A DNA stretch of 64,000 nt from Tachypleus tridentatus (Eukaryota; Arthropoda; Merostomata; Xiphosura; Limulidae). Below are positions 37,201 through 46,180 of this stretch, one piece after another; the stretch's first letter is position 1, and every line of letters starts with the position of its first letter. Where the stretch lies: positions 159,877,310 to 159,941,309 of the forward strand of contig NC_134837.1 of the NCBI RefSeq assembly GCF_004210375.1, written 5' to 3'. A program made the translations under genes and the position numbers. The notes below the pieces were generated by a model. The model was given only the letters and a program-made list of their open reading frames with translations, was not told where the DNA came from and did no database searches.

Positions 37201-38143
37201 ATAGTGAAAAGCATTCCATAAAGTATTCCCCAATCTGTCTTCCAGTATCTCCAAGATATTATTTTTGTGACATATATTGCATAAAGTAGATTTTTTTTTC
37301 ATGCATTTGTTGTTAAGACATAGGTCACATGGAATATAATTACTCTTTTGCTTTTTTAAATGCAAAATGAACCAAACATTACTTAAGAGATCATTACAGT
37401 TTCTCAGTTATACATATTGGCTGTTGGTAGAACTGAAACTGTTGTGTTTGGTAAAAGGTTAACCTCTTTAAAAATCTGAAGACAGTACATTGACTTAAGA
37501 TTTTTACAGGTAACTGGTTCCTTTTTCTTGGGAATGACTACGTTTGGTATGCACTATGGTTCATGTTGCATAGAATTATGTTAGTTTTCTCAATACCTGA
37601 CTGTTATTAAGTGAAAGCATTGAAATTCACATAATATAACCATGTAATGTTTAATAGATTCAAAACAAAAATATACATCCTCCTTATTATTTATACTTGT
37701 TATGCAATAAAGATGGTAAGAGGGCCATAATGAATTTTATAAGTAAAAAATGGTCAGTCCTAAAAAGTAGGCTAAGTAAAAGTAGCCAGTTGTAGCTTTT
37801 GTTCAAACATTAACTTGATTAAAATGAAATGTTTGATAAAACTATAAGCTTTCTATATGTAATCTTTAAATTATTATTTCTTATGTTTCTAGGAAATAAG
37901 ACTGATAAAGAGGATAGAGAAATTCCATGTCATGTTGGACAAGAATTTGCCAAGTCACATAACATGGACTTTATTGAAACGTCAGCTAAAGGTTCAGAAA
38001 ATGTAGAAAAACTCTTTTTGGACATTGCTGTTCGATTAACTCATGAAGCAAAAGCCAGAGTTCGAATTAACAATTCTGAACTAAGTCGATCAATTGGAGA
38101 ACAGAGAGAAAGGAATGAACATCAGTGCTGTAAATTTTCTTGA
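7178..38143 (+). CDS. Rab30: Rab30 small GTPase (whole gene, four coding exons, 201 aa)
   Basis: Joining 7178-7264, 13125-13208, 18449-18632 and 37893-38143 gives one uninterrupted 201-residue Rab protein. All G-box motifs are present: P-loop GNAGVGKT (14-21), TIGVDF switch I (39-44), WDTAGQE (61-67), NKTD (120-123) and ETSAK (147-151). It ends in CCKFS (197-201), so the double cysteine is a likely geranylgeranylation site. The N-terminus [20 protein letters not shown] and the [12 protein letters not shown] stretch are diagnostic of Rab30 rather than other Rabs; the vertebrate protein is about 203 residues. Known role of the family: a Golgi-associated GTPase linked to Golgi structure and autophagy of bacteria. 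Exon 1 starts two bases after an acceptor (poly-T then cag at 7175), so at least one non-coding 5' exon lies upstream. Introns are 5.9, 5.2 and 19.3 kb and full of transposon relics. No break is seen. Confidence 0.95.
8030..9244 (-). mobile_element. Tigger/pogo-type DNA transposon, internally decayed, TA-flanked
   Basis: The left end reads cagtataacctgtctaagg (8030 onward). The right end, read on the minus strand from 9244, is cagtagaacctgtctaagc. Both are flanked by TA (8028-8029 and 9245-9246), the target duplication of the Tc1/mariner/pogo group. The CAGTA..AACCTGTC terminus is typical of Tigger elements. The interior, in minus orientation, carries a transposase relic. At 1.2 kb the element is about half the usual length. 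It sits in Rab30 intron 1, antisense to the gene. Confidence 0.85.
8398..8962 (-). pseudogene. Tigger/Jerky-type transposase, C-terminal relic
   Basis: The minus frame 8962-8693 contains [18 protein letters not shown] followed by [11 protein letters not shown]. This is the conserved block around the last part of the CENP-B/Jerky/Tigger DDE domain (family form LPPNTTxxLQPLDxGII). A second frame, 8604-8398, continues with the acidic, low-complexity C-terminal tail, so there is a frameshift near 8690. The N-terminal DNA-binding helices and the first catalytic Asp residues are missing. Non-functional. Confidence 0.8.
9245..10434. other. Rab30 intron 1 segment, nothing recognised
   Basis: AT-rich, with (TA)n at 9482-9500 and several atatat runs. 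No gene or element could be identified. Confidence 0.5.
10435..10985 (-). pseudogene. CR1-like LINE reverse transcriptase C-terminal relic (antisense)
   Basis: The minus strand reads, in order, a [16 protein letters not shown] segment, [14 protein letters not shown], an [19 protein letters not shown]-like segment, and finally [17 protein letters not shown] before a short Lys-rich end. This is the conserved ending of CR1/L2-type ORF2 proteins (family forms LYxSLVRPHLEYC and RVVNxWNxLPxxVV). Stops and frame changes are present. The relic is antisense in Rab30 intron 1. Confidence 0.7.
11035..11912 (+). pseudogene. Penelope-like element: RT tail, GIY-YIG endonuclease and 3' tail
   Basis: Frame 11303-11554, after a stop-interrupted lead-in from about 11100 ([14 protein letters not shown]), contains [20 protein letters not shown] and METRFKEH. 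It then shifts frame near 11550 into [18 protein letters not shown] and [10 protein letters not shown]. This is the layout of the C-terminal GIY-YIG endonuclease of Penelope-like retroelements, in which YIG(E/Q)T and RxxEH are conserved. Here the Gly of YIG reads Glu, so the nuclease would be damaged even without the stops. The tail at 11811-11875 (ctgaagatgacctcagaagg) recurs at 35784 and in part near 55845. It lies sense-oriented in Rab30 intron 1. Seen: motifs and breaks. Inferred: element class. Confidence 0.75.
11913..13124. other. Rab30 intron 1, 3' part, nothing recognised
   Basis: AT-rich, with no open frame of note. The intron ends in a pyrimidine-rich stretch and ttag at 13124. Confidence 0.5.
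13125..13208 (+). CDS. Rab30: Rab30 coding exon 2 (residues 30-57)
   Basis: 84 bases in phase 0 at both ends: acceptor ttttactttag|GGTCTC, donor GTTAAG|GTAATT. It encodes [15 protein letters not shown] (switch I with the Mg-binding Thr) and ends after GEKVK. Confidence 0.95.
13209..16567. other. Rab30 intron 2, 5' part, nothing recognised
   Basis: AT-rich intronic DNA. The open frames 13921-14142 and 15771-15968 (minus) show no domain and no splice context. Confidence 0.5.
16568..17170 (+). repeat. DIRS-terminus-like repeat (copy Q)
   Basis: Shares aagattagctattt, gtatatgcaaactttttt, agtatgatcctcat and agagtatacctga with the block at 3283-4480, in the same order and orientation. I treat both as copies of one repeat, probably the end of the DIRS-like family found in intron 3. 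No coding potential. Confidence 0.4.
17351..17472 (+). repeat. tRNA-derived SINE (family B) with target site duplication
   Basis: The head (ccccagtggcacagtggta) and a box B-like ggtttcaatac match a tRNA-like Pol III promoter. The tail holds a hairpin, GAACA (17426-17430) with TGTTC (17453-17457), and ends in aacaaacaaa. Flanking repeats caagatcacac (17340-17350) and caagatcatac (17473-17483) differ at one base and are the target duplication. Confidence 0.85.
17473..18448. other. Rab30 intron 2, 3' part, nothing recognised
   Basis: A-rich then T-rich DNA without recognisable features up to the acceptor tatattgatttag at 18448. Confidence 0.5.
18449..18632 (+). CDS. Rab30: Rab30 coding exon 3 (residues 58-119)
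   Basis: Starts in phase 0 with [20 protein letters not shown] (G3 and switch II) and ends after the first base of Gly119 (GTAG|GTGAGT), so the next intron is in phase 1. The exon also carries the YDISSQPSF and WLREMEQYA segments that resemble Rab30 rather than Rab1 or Rab8. Confidence 0.95.
18633..20098. other. Rab30 intron 3, 5' part; probable start of DIRS-like copy A
   Basis: Up to about 19190 it is plain AT-rich DNA. From about 19200 the base composition becomes T/C-rich and less AT-rich and runs without a break into the RT relic at 20099, so it may be the 5' part or gag-like region of that element. No domain is recognisable. Confidence 0.35.
20099..22140 (+). pseudogene. DIRS-like retroelement copy A: RT, RNase H and tyrosine recombinase relic
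   Basis: One plus frame from 20099 reads VINLNRSQV, then KALPFG-equivalent [14 protein letters not shown] (20288 onward), and the active-site motif MDDWLLLA (20390 onward). Only a few stops intervene. After frame changes come a thumb-like segment ([23 protein letters not shown]; 20600-20730), a WWLD motif near 20810, ISHQGSTW near 21090, and [11 protein letters not shown] with [10 protein letters not shown] near 21290-21390, all in DIRS RT-RNase H order. Further on, [18 protein letters not shown] (about 21810-21870) and [13 protein letters not shown] (about 22090-22130) match the tyrosine recombinase that replaces integrase in DIRS elements. The catalytic Arg/His/Tyr residues are not discernible. 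Degenerate; sense-oriented in Rab30 intron 3. Confidence 0.75.
22141..25680. other. 3' part of DIRS-like copy A and 5' part of copy B (inferred), no intact gene
   Basis: The T/C-rich composition continues. 22734-23031 holds two short overlapping open frames without a known domain. Near 23835 a tcagaggggaaaagta motif resembles the one near 27080, a possible shared terminus. From about 24600 to 25680 hydrophobic frames appear (for example 24772-25233) that come from T-rich sequence. I take them as the decayed 5' part of copy B rather than a membrane protein gene. Confidence 0.35.
25681..26440 (+). pseudogene. DIRS-like retroelement copy B: RT and RNase H relic
   Basis: The plus frame at 25681 reads [25 protein letters not shown] and FYYYMVV, which line up with the FHxPIH, FxALPFG..PYVF and YMDDW blocks of copy A. 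The frame 26057-26239 continues with [16 protein letters not shown] and LQWTLEYHW, the connection region. Then 26172-26438 gives [17 protein letters not shown] and a FDA motif that starts RNase H. The active-site Asp pair is lost (MVV for MDD). No recombinase is seen downstream, so the copy is 3'-truncated before 27180. Same orientation as copy A, 5.5 kb apart. Confidence 0.65.
26441..27795. other. End of DIRS-like copy B and plain intron
   Basis: 26441-27180 keeps the T/C-rich composition and ends with gaggggaaagtagcac (about 27078), the terminus-like motif shared with 23835 and 4284. 27180-27795 is AT-rich with nothing recognised apart from the LINE target site at 27784-27795. Confidence 0.35.
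27796..28237 (+). promoter_or_regulatory. LINE 5' UTR (likely internal promoter region)
   Basis: The element begins cccctcggtgtggattcctg directly after the target site. The 442 bases before the ORF1 ATG are clearly richer in G and C than the surrounding intron. Full-length LINEs of this group carry an internal Pol II promoter here. No specific promoter motif can be claimed. Confidence 0.5.
28238..29496 (+). pseudogene. LINE ORF1 (gag-like, CCHC zinc knuckles), disrupted
   Basis: Starts at ATG 28238 ([14 protein letters not shown]). There is an in-frame TGA at 28583 and the same frame continues to [16 protein letters not shown] near 28820. A one-base shift around 28825-28850 breaks the first zinc knuckle. 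The shifted frame carries [15 protein letters not shown] and CVNC, then [14 protein letters not shown] and [10 protein letters not shown], a signature of I/R1/Jockey-type ORF1 proteins. The C-terminus is Pro/Ser-rich and basic. It is an RNA-binding chaperone in the family. ORF1 ends in TAA at 29494-29496. Confidence 0.8.
29499..33122 (+). pseudogene. LINE ORF2 (endonuclease-RT-RNase H), disrupted
   Basis: ATG at 29499 lies two bases after the ORF1 stop. Endonuclease: [24 protein letters not shown] near 29890 and SDHFPI near 30117. [13 protein letters not shown] near 31248, VPQGCVLS near 31425, and the active site YVDDF with GTCGACGAC at 31518-31526. RNase [10 protein letters not shown] near 32402, AELYAI near 32500, YTDSLSS near 32570 and GNELAD near 32720. 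The protein is broken by a TGA at 29526-29528 and by frame changes near 29750, 30555, 30745, 30960, 31690-31800 and 32400. The frames stay strongly protein-like between breaks, so decay is moderate. Target-primed reverse transcription is the known activity of the family. Confidence 0.85.
33123..34081 (+). repeat. LINE 3' UTR with three tandem stem-loop units
   Basis: Three related units occur at about 33315-33406, 33471-33559 and 33803-33890. Each contains ccaggactggaaag, a gact(a/g)ac block and a matching gttagtc, and closes with a sequence complementary to its start. Outer stems are AACTCG/CGAGTT in unit 1 and CATAACCC/GGGTTATG in units 2 and 3. T-rich spacers separate the units. Confidence 0.8.
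34082..34130 (+). promoter_or_regulatory. LINE 3'-terminal hairpin and tail (likely RT recognition site)
   Basis: GGCGCA (34082-34087) can pair with TGTGCC (34104-34109) around a loop that starts GATAGCC and ends GCTT. It is followed by ataaaacac and repeats of aatc. The same layout with different stem bases ends the three SINE families in this window (35223-35251, 17426-17457, 47217-47244). In other LINE/SINE pairs a shared 3' hairpin is what the LINE enzyme recognises; that role is inferred here. Confidence 0.6.
34143..35209. other. Rab30 intron 3 segment, nothing recognised
   Basis: AT-rich, no open frame and no element found. ctttaatactaaatggac-type phrases near 35020 and 35090 hint at a short local duplication. 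Confidence 0.45.
35210..35465 (-). repeat. tRNA-derived SINE (family A), near full-length antisense copy
   Basis: On the minus strand: a tRNA-like head (catggccaggtggttaaga, box B gggtttgaatcc), a body with cagccatggg and ggtggtgaaaactagctgcc, and a 3' tail whose GTGCA/TGCAC stem (35223-35227 and 35247-35251, plus coordinates) encloses gatagcc and agctt. This is the best-preserved copy of the family in the window. Confidence 0.85.
35784..35880 (+). repeat. Penelope-like 3' tail fragment
   Basis: ctgaagatgacctagaaaca followed by caataaaagtgttaatac matches the 3' tail of the Penelope-like element at 11811-11875. The gttctgagata-type end is also seen near 55890. It is only a tail; no coding part lies upstream. 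Confidence 0.55.
35881..37892. other. Rab30 intron 3, 3' part, nothing recognised
   Basis: AT-rich. A slightly less AT-rich stretch at 36720-36910 (ccattccaagggtagtgcgg) may be an unidentified repeat relic. The intron ends in tttcttatgtttctag at 37892. Confidence 0.45.
37893..38143 (+). CDS. Rab30: Rab30 coding exon 4 (residues 119-201, stop)
   Basis: Begins with the last two bases of Gly119, then NKTD (G4), ETSAK (G5), [13 protein letters not shown], and a variable tail ending HQCCKFS before TGA at 38141-38143. The CCxFx-type end is like that of vertebrate Rab30. The 37829 ATG upstream in the same frame is intronic. Confidence 0.95.
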
Positions 38144-38480
38144 TATCCAGTTATTAGAAACACAATTGAGATTTAGCTTAAAAGTTCATAAGTAGAAATG
38201 AAAGCACATGATTGGTCAAGGCTATGAAGTTAATCTGTGCAATAATGTATTTTAGTGTGAAGAATGAAAGTTTGTACTTAGAATCTCAAATATGTGAGTA
38301 CTTCATAAAGTGGGAATTGGGCTGTATAATTAACTGTTTTGTTTCCTTTTTACTATGCTTATTACTAAATATTTCAAAGTAATAATGAACAACAAAATCT
38401 TAAGAGTTCTTGCATATAAACTGCTTGCTAACTAACAAGAATGAGGGAGGCTTATTTTATAGAAGTGTAAAGTCTGAAAA

Positions 38481-39005
38481 AATAAATATTTTTCTCAAAC
38501 AATTATTATATGTAAGGATACTATTAACACTATGACAGGAGTGACCAAGTGTTTTTTAGTAATTGTGCCAATTTTATTTTTTTAATTTTGAGTAAGGTGC
38601 CATTGATCACAAAAAGAACTCTAAACTAAAGCCCATAACAATAAATTCAAACACATTGCAAACTAAATGAAATAATTAATAATATGTATTTTAACAAAAT
38701 ATCATGCATGAGCTATGTGCCACAGCATGGGCTATTTTCTAAATGCCATACATGCCACAAGTTTTTACCTCACATGCCACAGGTTGGCTACCTCTCATAT
38801 ATTTATGTACTGATCATTTAGCCAATTTAATATGCCCTTTAGTAATATTAGTTAATTTATGGAAAGATTCTTTTCATGAAGAGTGCAAGTATGACAACCA
38901 TGAGTTCATAATGTTACTGTGCTTACATAAATAGAATAATTGTAATTACATGTGCGTGCTACATTTCCAGTCCTGTGCTTTGATTTAATTTACAGCTGGA
39001 ATAAA
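38481..39005 (+). terminator. Rab30: Candidate polyadenylation signals of Rab30
   Basis: AATAAA occurs at 38481-38486 and again at 39000-39005, 340 and 860 bases after the stop codon. In DNA this AT-rich such hexamers are common by chance, so which one is used cannot be told. Confidence 0.3.
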
Positions 39006-42000
39006 AGTAAATTTGACTGTTGTTTTATACTTTGTATTTTCATATAGTGAAATTCCTAAAACTTTAAATAGATTAGTTCAATTAATAGTTGTGTACTCCA
39101 TGATTTCTCTGAGAAAACTAGAATTTAAAATCTAATTCATGCTTCAGTATATAAATAATTACAGAAATGAGTTTGATCTGTCTATTGGTTCCATTTTTTC
39201 ATGTCCTTCAGATGATGAAGGAATTAACATGTTAGTTTATGTAAGTACATGGTGTGAAAACAATTTTATTTAGGAGTTCATAAAGTTATTGAGTCCTTCC
39301 AGTGACTGTTCAAGTCAATGTGAACATATTTAGGTTATAAATTGTTATTTTGGGCTAAAGTTTTTTTGTTTGTTTTTTTAACTTACTACTTTGTATATTT
39401 TGAAGCTTTAGTACAGACAAAACTATTATTATTAGTACACAACTGATTGTCTCATTGTTAAAACTGTTTTTATATATATATAGCGTGAAAAATCTTTGAA
39501 GGTTCCAGAATCTGTTAAATGTGGAAGCTACATGATATTCAATCATTAAAAATTCATTTTATGAAAATATACTAAATATATGTATGTGTGTGTATATACA
39601 CACACATAAGTGAAGAATATGTTGATCAAATACCTTAATGAGTGCACTGTCATTTTATCATTTGTATTTAAAATTATCAGTAAATTTTTCACTTATGTAT
39701 TAGGAACTAATGGTACATATTCATGACATTTTTATTTATAAAGACTACTTACATTGGACTTTAAAAATCTGTGGAAGCAAATTTTAAAATGTTTAAAGGT
39801 ACAAAAAATGTTACATCTTTGACAAAAGTTATTTTTAGGATGTTGATAAAGTTGAATTATGGAGAATTAGTGTCAACACATGATTTCCTCTGGTTACATT
39901 ACAAGTTGGTTCATTCAGTAATACTTTCTGGTAATCTTTGTCTTTTCCTCATGTACTACAGTATTATTAGTGGGAAAAATTCTTTAAGTTTGAGCAGCGC
40001 AGTAGAAAAAAAATGTTACATACATCTTTAATGTTCACTTAGCTCATTGTATATTCTACTAAGTGTACCAGAAACAGAAAATTGTTTTACAATTTGTTGA
40101 TGAGTCTTGTTTTGTGATGGCCTGGGCCCTAAAATAACACAAAGTAAAAGCAATGTGAAGGAAACTGTGAACTTTGCTGTGTATTTAAAACTCAAGTTTA
40201 ACATCAAATGGCACAGCAATTTGACTTAATATTTGTAATAAATATCTCAAATGAAGTATCATGTAGCAGTATACAACAGGTGACAAGTTAAAAATTTAAA
40301 GAATTTTACATAAAATTATACAACTAAACCAACTGATATGCCTTAACTAATCAACATTGTGTATGCAGTTGTCACTATTTTTTGTATTATAATTGTGTGA
40401 ATGTTTTAAGAAAAGGCATAGCATTTGAATTTAATTGCACAATGAGATATGTTTAATCTTAGAATGGCAATTTATTCAAGTATAAATAAGTAAATGTATA
40501 CAGATGATAGCAAATTATGTTAAAAATTATTTTGATGGTTATTAGCTACATATGTATATATATGTACACACACACAGATATATCATATTTAAAATAATAA
40601 CTTTAGAGGAGTGAACTTTGAAAATTTATATATATTTCTCACTTGTTATTTTGTTGGCAGCTATGTTATAGTTACTTTAATGTTTACAATTTTTGAAATG
40701 TGTTTCATAACTATATGAGTTGTAGTAATCTTATTATTAGGCAATTACTTCCTATGCATTATGTTACTTGATGAAAGGTCTCTTTTGAAGTAGGAATGTT
40801 GCATGTCTATTATGTTAATAAGACATGTTCTTGACAATTTATCTTGTAAAAATATATACATGAAGTGTTATGTTCATGAAAGCTTTTTATAATTTTTCAA
40901 TGAAAGCAAAGTTAAAATGTTTTTAAAATAAAATTGTATTTGCTCAGTGTTCATTAAGTCTTGTAAGTTAAAAATAATGTGCAAGTTTCTGTACATGTGT
41001 AAGTACTAGTAACATATGTTGAGCTTTCTCTAAGTGAACTTTTGGCTAATGAAGAGTATATTTCATATTTTTTAATTGGATGTAACATTATCTGTCATTT
41101 GTTCAGGAATATATTTTATTCATTTAAATTCAGAATGATTAGGACTAGTAGCTGGAAAAGGTCAGAAGTTCATTTACTGAAAAAAAAGTATGAATTTTTA
41201 GAATTTAAAATATTGCCTGTAATAAGATTTATAATATCAACAGAGAAAATTTTCATGAGTTACAGAATAAAGTTATTTAGCTATAAGAGCCTGCACCATG
41301 GCATCTCAGATTATGTGTCCATGCAGCATTTGCAGTTCTGGAAACATTAGTGCTTGTGTGGTTTGCTAGGTTAAGTGTTTTACACATGATATAACCTACT
41401 AATGCTGTGGTAAGTGTGGTTAAGGTGTGTCAGTATATTGTTGTTGGTAAATGTCAACTATTTCAACAAGCTGTAGCTGTTGGACATGTCAACAGGCAGC
41501 AGTAGAGATTGGGTTTTAAGTTTTTACAAGAATTCTGTACATCACAAACAAAAACAAGCATAAAATCAGCTATCAGGTTGGACACATTAGGACACGTAAG
41601 GCTATTTATTAAACACTTCATGTCAAGTACCTGTGACTTTGTTATTCCTTTATGTTAGGGTATCTCTGTTAATCATATACAAGTTGGGAAAGTTTATATG
41701 CTGTGAATGATTTACAAGCATATTCACTAGACACACTTGCTGCTACTTAAAACTCTTTAATATTGCTATTGAAACATTGTATAAATAGTTTGGTGTTTCA
41801 TAACATTGCCTGAGATGAAATATGTTCTTAACATCACTAATATTATCATTAACAACATATTTCTTGAAAAACATTTAATAATCCTTTAATTGACTAAGTG
41901 AGGTCCCTAACTGTCTTTTACTTAATATTATGATAAAGAATGATAAATAGATGTCCCTTTAAGGATGAACTTTTATTTATATACTGTTTATTCAAACAAA

Positions 42001-45000
42001 GTATATAATTTCCAAATATCCATAAATTTTAAGAAAAGGACCTTATTTTGATTTGATGTGATTTTAGGCAAATCCTCAGCTCGCCTATTCCACCTGACTA
42101 TTTCCAACAAAGTTCACATTTTTGTCTCCAACTGCTGTTATAACTAACACACTAAACAAACGTTTTGAGAATATTAGAGCTGAAAAAGCTCAATTATACT
42201 GGCCAAAAAGAGAATTCGACAAAACCGAAAACTCCAAAAAAAGAAAGCAACGAATCTGTACTTGGTGTGTTACTGAATCTCTCTGTTTCAACACCAAAGA
42301 TTAAAAATAAAGATAAAATTACAATTGTTGTTTTATGTTGTAAGAAGTACTTTAACCTACATGTTTTATTTTTCAGTTTAAAATGTAAATCCAAAGAATT
42401 TGTCTATATAGTTAAACTTCAATTAATAATACCATACCTTGACTTAAGCATATGCTATTCACAAAAAGAAATCATATTTACACAGATTCAAATTTTATTT
42501 CAGGCATCTGCATTTATGAAGATCCTCATTTGCAAAGGAATTTTTATTTACAAAGAGAACATAAACAGCTGCTTGTGAACTTGATGTTCTTCTAAAAGAG
42601 GAAATATTTCAAAACACCTAAAAATGGTTACTGTTTCCATTTTTCCTCTTGATGATTTTAAGACAGGTTTACACCAAACCATCATCTTAAGTTGTTTTTC
42701 TATGGGTACTCAACCTGGTAAAAGATTGTGTGGAAACATACAGCATACCAGTTCAGTATTTGTGAAAATACTGTGTAATATTTTTAAATGGTATGCTTCT
42801 GAAACTGGTACTCAGCTTGAAATTCTACATCAAATGACAAATTTAAAAATAACTTGTTTATAACATCTTAAAAACATTAAAATATGAAAGTATAGCAAAT
42901 ACTGTATTATTATTAATTGCTCAGGGTTCATCACTGATTGACTTATAATTTGACAACAAGGAGTTTTTATGTGGCTTTCATCACATACTTATGGATGTTG
43001 TCGAGTCTTGAACAGTGGCACTGCTAGACTCCTCAGTATTTTCTAGTTTTATTCATAATTCTCCAACTAAATTATTGAGATAACTAAGTCTTTTTCCTAT
43101 AATATTTTGAAATTAGGGGTCTTTCACAGTGGTGTGTATATTCATTCTTTGTACTATATAGACAGAAAAATGTGAAAAAAATTCTATTTGCATAGGTCCA
43201 ATGAACTTTTTCTTACATCATTGTATTACTTAAGAGAGCAGCTGAACTTGGTTTTTATTGAACGATTTTTACCCATTTACTGGAAATTTGTAATATAGGG
43301 CACAGTTTGTCTCTAGTAATTGAATGCAGGTGAGCTATATACAGTGTACTACTTGCAGAAACTACATGTTTAGAACAGCCAGTTAGCTTAAATAGAACTT
43401 ACACTGTTGGTCTGAATAAAACTGAACCATTCTCATTGGTGAAATTTACTACCAAAGTTTGTTTTCTGCATCAAAACATTAACAGTTAGTAAAGTTACTT
43501 ATTAAGGGCTTGTGTTTAACTTTTTTTTTTCTTAAGCCAGTTGGATTACTTAAACATGTCTTTTGGATGGCCAGAGCAGTTTAGATGACCAGTGTATTTT
43601 TTCCTTATTTCATAATGAAGCAACACACAAGTGAATGAATTATACTTTGACTTGTAGATTTTCTTCCAAGAAAATTAAAAAAAAAAAATTAACCCAGCAT
43701 CTTTTATGTAAGTTGTAGTCATTATGCATGTCCAAAGATCATATTTTCCATGTGAATGACTGTTAATATGTGAATACTAATGAAATGTTGTCAAACAGTG
43801 TCTTTAACAAGATAAAAAAAATTTTACTTTGCTTGAATGATGCCTAACACACCTTTGAACATTTAGAACTCTATTCAGATTTCTTGCTAGGGAACAAATC
43901 TTTAATCACAGCCCTAAAAATATAATGAAACAATTTTAAAGATTTGATTTCAGAAAGGTTAAACAGTATTTAGGATATACAGAATTGGTTCAAAACAGAA
44001 GGTTTGCTGTAATGAGAATTCTCATGATTTAAGTCTAGCAGGCACTGCTGCTTTCACTTTGAATAAAAGTGCAGCTGTATTACCACAAACTTTTCCAGCC
44101 TATAGTGTAATAAAATAGAAGTGAGTTGTTTATTTATAATTATTGTAATGTGCAGTGTTATGACTTTTAAATGGCTTATAGTTTGTATGTAGATTTATTT
44201 TGTACTTTTTATTATATACTAATATCTATTTTTAATAACATGAATAAAAATATTGCCTTGAAGAATTTGTTTTTGTTACATTGTAAAAATCTGTTTTTGA
44301 CATATAATTTGCACTCTGAAACAAGTAGAATTCTGGTTTTATTGAGTAAAGCAAAATATTTATGTGTATAATATAACATCATTGTATACTAAAACTGTCA
44401 TTATGTGTACAAATGTTGACATTTATGTGCTTCTTTTGGAAAAATACCCAGGGCTTATTGGATTTTCAGTCTCTCTCTTAAAAAGAATAACATTTGTTTT
44501 CAAGAATATGGTTTACATTATTTCTTGATACATCATGGCTCGAGCATTCCCTAATTTGGAATAGTGTTGAATCTTAAGGGATTTGAAGGCATTTGTGGTC
44601 ATTTGAGTATAAGAGCAGGGGATTCCATAGACAGAAAAAACCAAAAGTTTATTAATCCCTTCCAGGATTATGCCTGATTGTGGAAAGTCAATACTTTTTA
44701 TTAATTTGAGGCTGCCATTTGCTATACTAATAAAAAACTAATGAGTGTGACCATTATTTGTATCTTGCCACATTTTTATAATATCCTCCAGATTATTTAG
44801 GCCATACTTGATGAATTTTTCCCATAATTTTTTATATGTACGTATATATTATCCTAGTTTTTGTTTTCTAAATTTTCTTAGTGTGTAGAAGGCATTTTCA
44901 GTATTCAGAAAATTTATACAAAATTCATTTGTAACTGTTTGATCAATGTAAACAAAGTCAGACTCAAGTACTGACCACAGTTTGTACTTACCAGCTGGTG

Positions 45001-45208
45001 GATATGACTGTAAAATACTATATGTAGATAGTAAGAGTGCAGGCTCCTATACAAAGATTGTTAAATTTAGTTTTCTGTTGTTGTTGTTTTTTATTATGTC
45101 TAAAGGTGAGATCTGTTTTGTAACCAGTAAATAAACAAATATCATGCTGAATCTTACAAATTACTTTGGCTACTTTAATATGTAAATGTGGGCTAAATAT
45201 ATAGCTTA
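39006..45208. other. AT-rich intergenic DNA between the two Rab genes, no gene seen
   Basis: No domain in any frame. Simple-sequence features include a 26-base perfect palindrome of TG/CA repeats at 39583-39608 and (TA)n/(CA)n near 40550-40575. 42122-42304 reads as a Lys-rich frame without splice context and is not called. Confidence 0.5.
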
Positions 45209-45361
45209 TGTAATCCTATATTGTTATAAAGTTAACAATCAAAAGTAACAAACAAATTCAAATTATTAACAAGATTATTTTACCCATTTTGTAATCCTAT
45301 ATTGTTATAAAGTTAACAATCAAAAGTAACAAACAAATTCAAATTATTAACAAGATTATTT
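45209..45361. repeat. Identical 72-bp direct repeat, period 81 bp
   Basis: 45209-45280 and 45290-45361 are identical by eye, both starting tgtaatcctatattgttata and ending aagattattt, with a 9-base spacer. The identity means a very recent duplication or an assembly artefact. Confidence 0.9.
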
Positions 45362-45995
45362 CAAGAAATTTGATTATGCAACACTTAAAACATGTATCTT
45401 GAAATCAGTAACTTCACATTGTAAGGTTTGTCTCTTTATGTTATAAACTTTGATTAAAGTAGAAAAGTTACTGACATATAGTTTATTTGTAAATCTCATA
45501 GGTAACTCAGATGGCTTGTTTTCTATCTATTTGCCTTTTGGCTTGCAAGTGTTACACCAAACTCTGTTTAGCTAAACATAGTTTGCCTGAAATTTTTGTA
45601 TACTTTGTTGGTTGTAGTCATCTAACCACATTGACTGGATATGTCGTTATAAATTTTCATTTTCTCTCAAATCATCGAGACCACTTCCTATACTTCCATG
45701 ATAACTTAGTCTATTTAAATAATTTAATTCTACTGTATCAGTTCCTATTGAGTTTGTACTACTTTTGTGTCTCTTAGAATGATGTTTCATTCTAAATTTT
45801 ATTTATGTTTTCACATCTCAATTGTTGCTAACTTATCTCTGATTGATACAACAGTGTGTTCACTATTACAAATATTGGGCAAAATGTTATGAGTATGGAG
45901 TTAGTTTTTCAAGAATTAATAAAATTTCTCCAATATTTCAGTTGAATGAACTATAATAGTTAATCTTAATAAAACAATGGGATAGTGTTAATTAA

Positions 45996-46180
45996 TTATA
46001 TTAAACCATGCTGCCTCATGGGGACTTTAGAAGCTGCTGCATTGAAATCTGTATTTGCTACACGATAATAATTTCTAATAGCATGCTGATTTCCCCTAAG
46101 ACTAACAATACAGGTCCACAGAATAACAGAAGATTTGTCAGGACATTTACTGCAAGATAACCCTGTATTATCTAACTGAG
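45996..46180 (-). other. Candidate terminal coding exon of an unidentified gene
   Basis: On the minus strand a textbook acceptor (tctcttcttttatctttag) at 46181 is followed by 60 codons and a TAA at 45998-45996. The peptide contains QLDNTGLSCSKCPDKSSVI, then LWTCIVSLRGNQHAIRNYY and NAAASKVPMRQHG, a balanced composition unlike the AT-driven frames around it, with a CxxC pair. The exon would start in phase 1. I do not recognise the family. Upstream exons should be at higher coordinates on the minus strand. A tempting donor at 46263 does not join it in frame. Confidence 0.45.

Noticed and set aside
39583-39608. Perfect 26-base palindrome
   Set aside because: It is a TG/CA simple repeat that is palindromic by composition; no regulatory role can be argued.
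42122-42578. Lys-rich overlapping frames after a slightly less AT-rich stretch
   Set aside because: No recognisable motif, two frames equally open, and no convincing splice sites or start.
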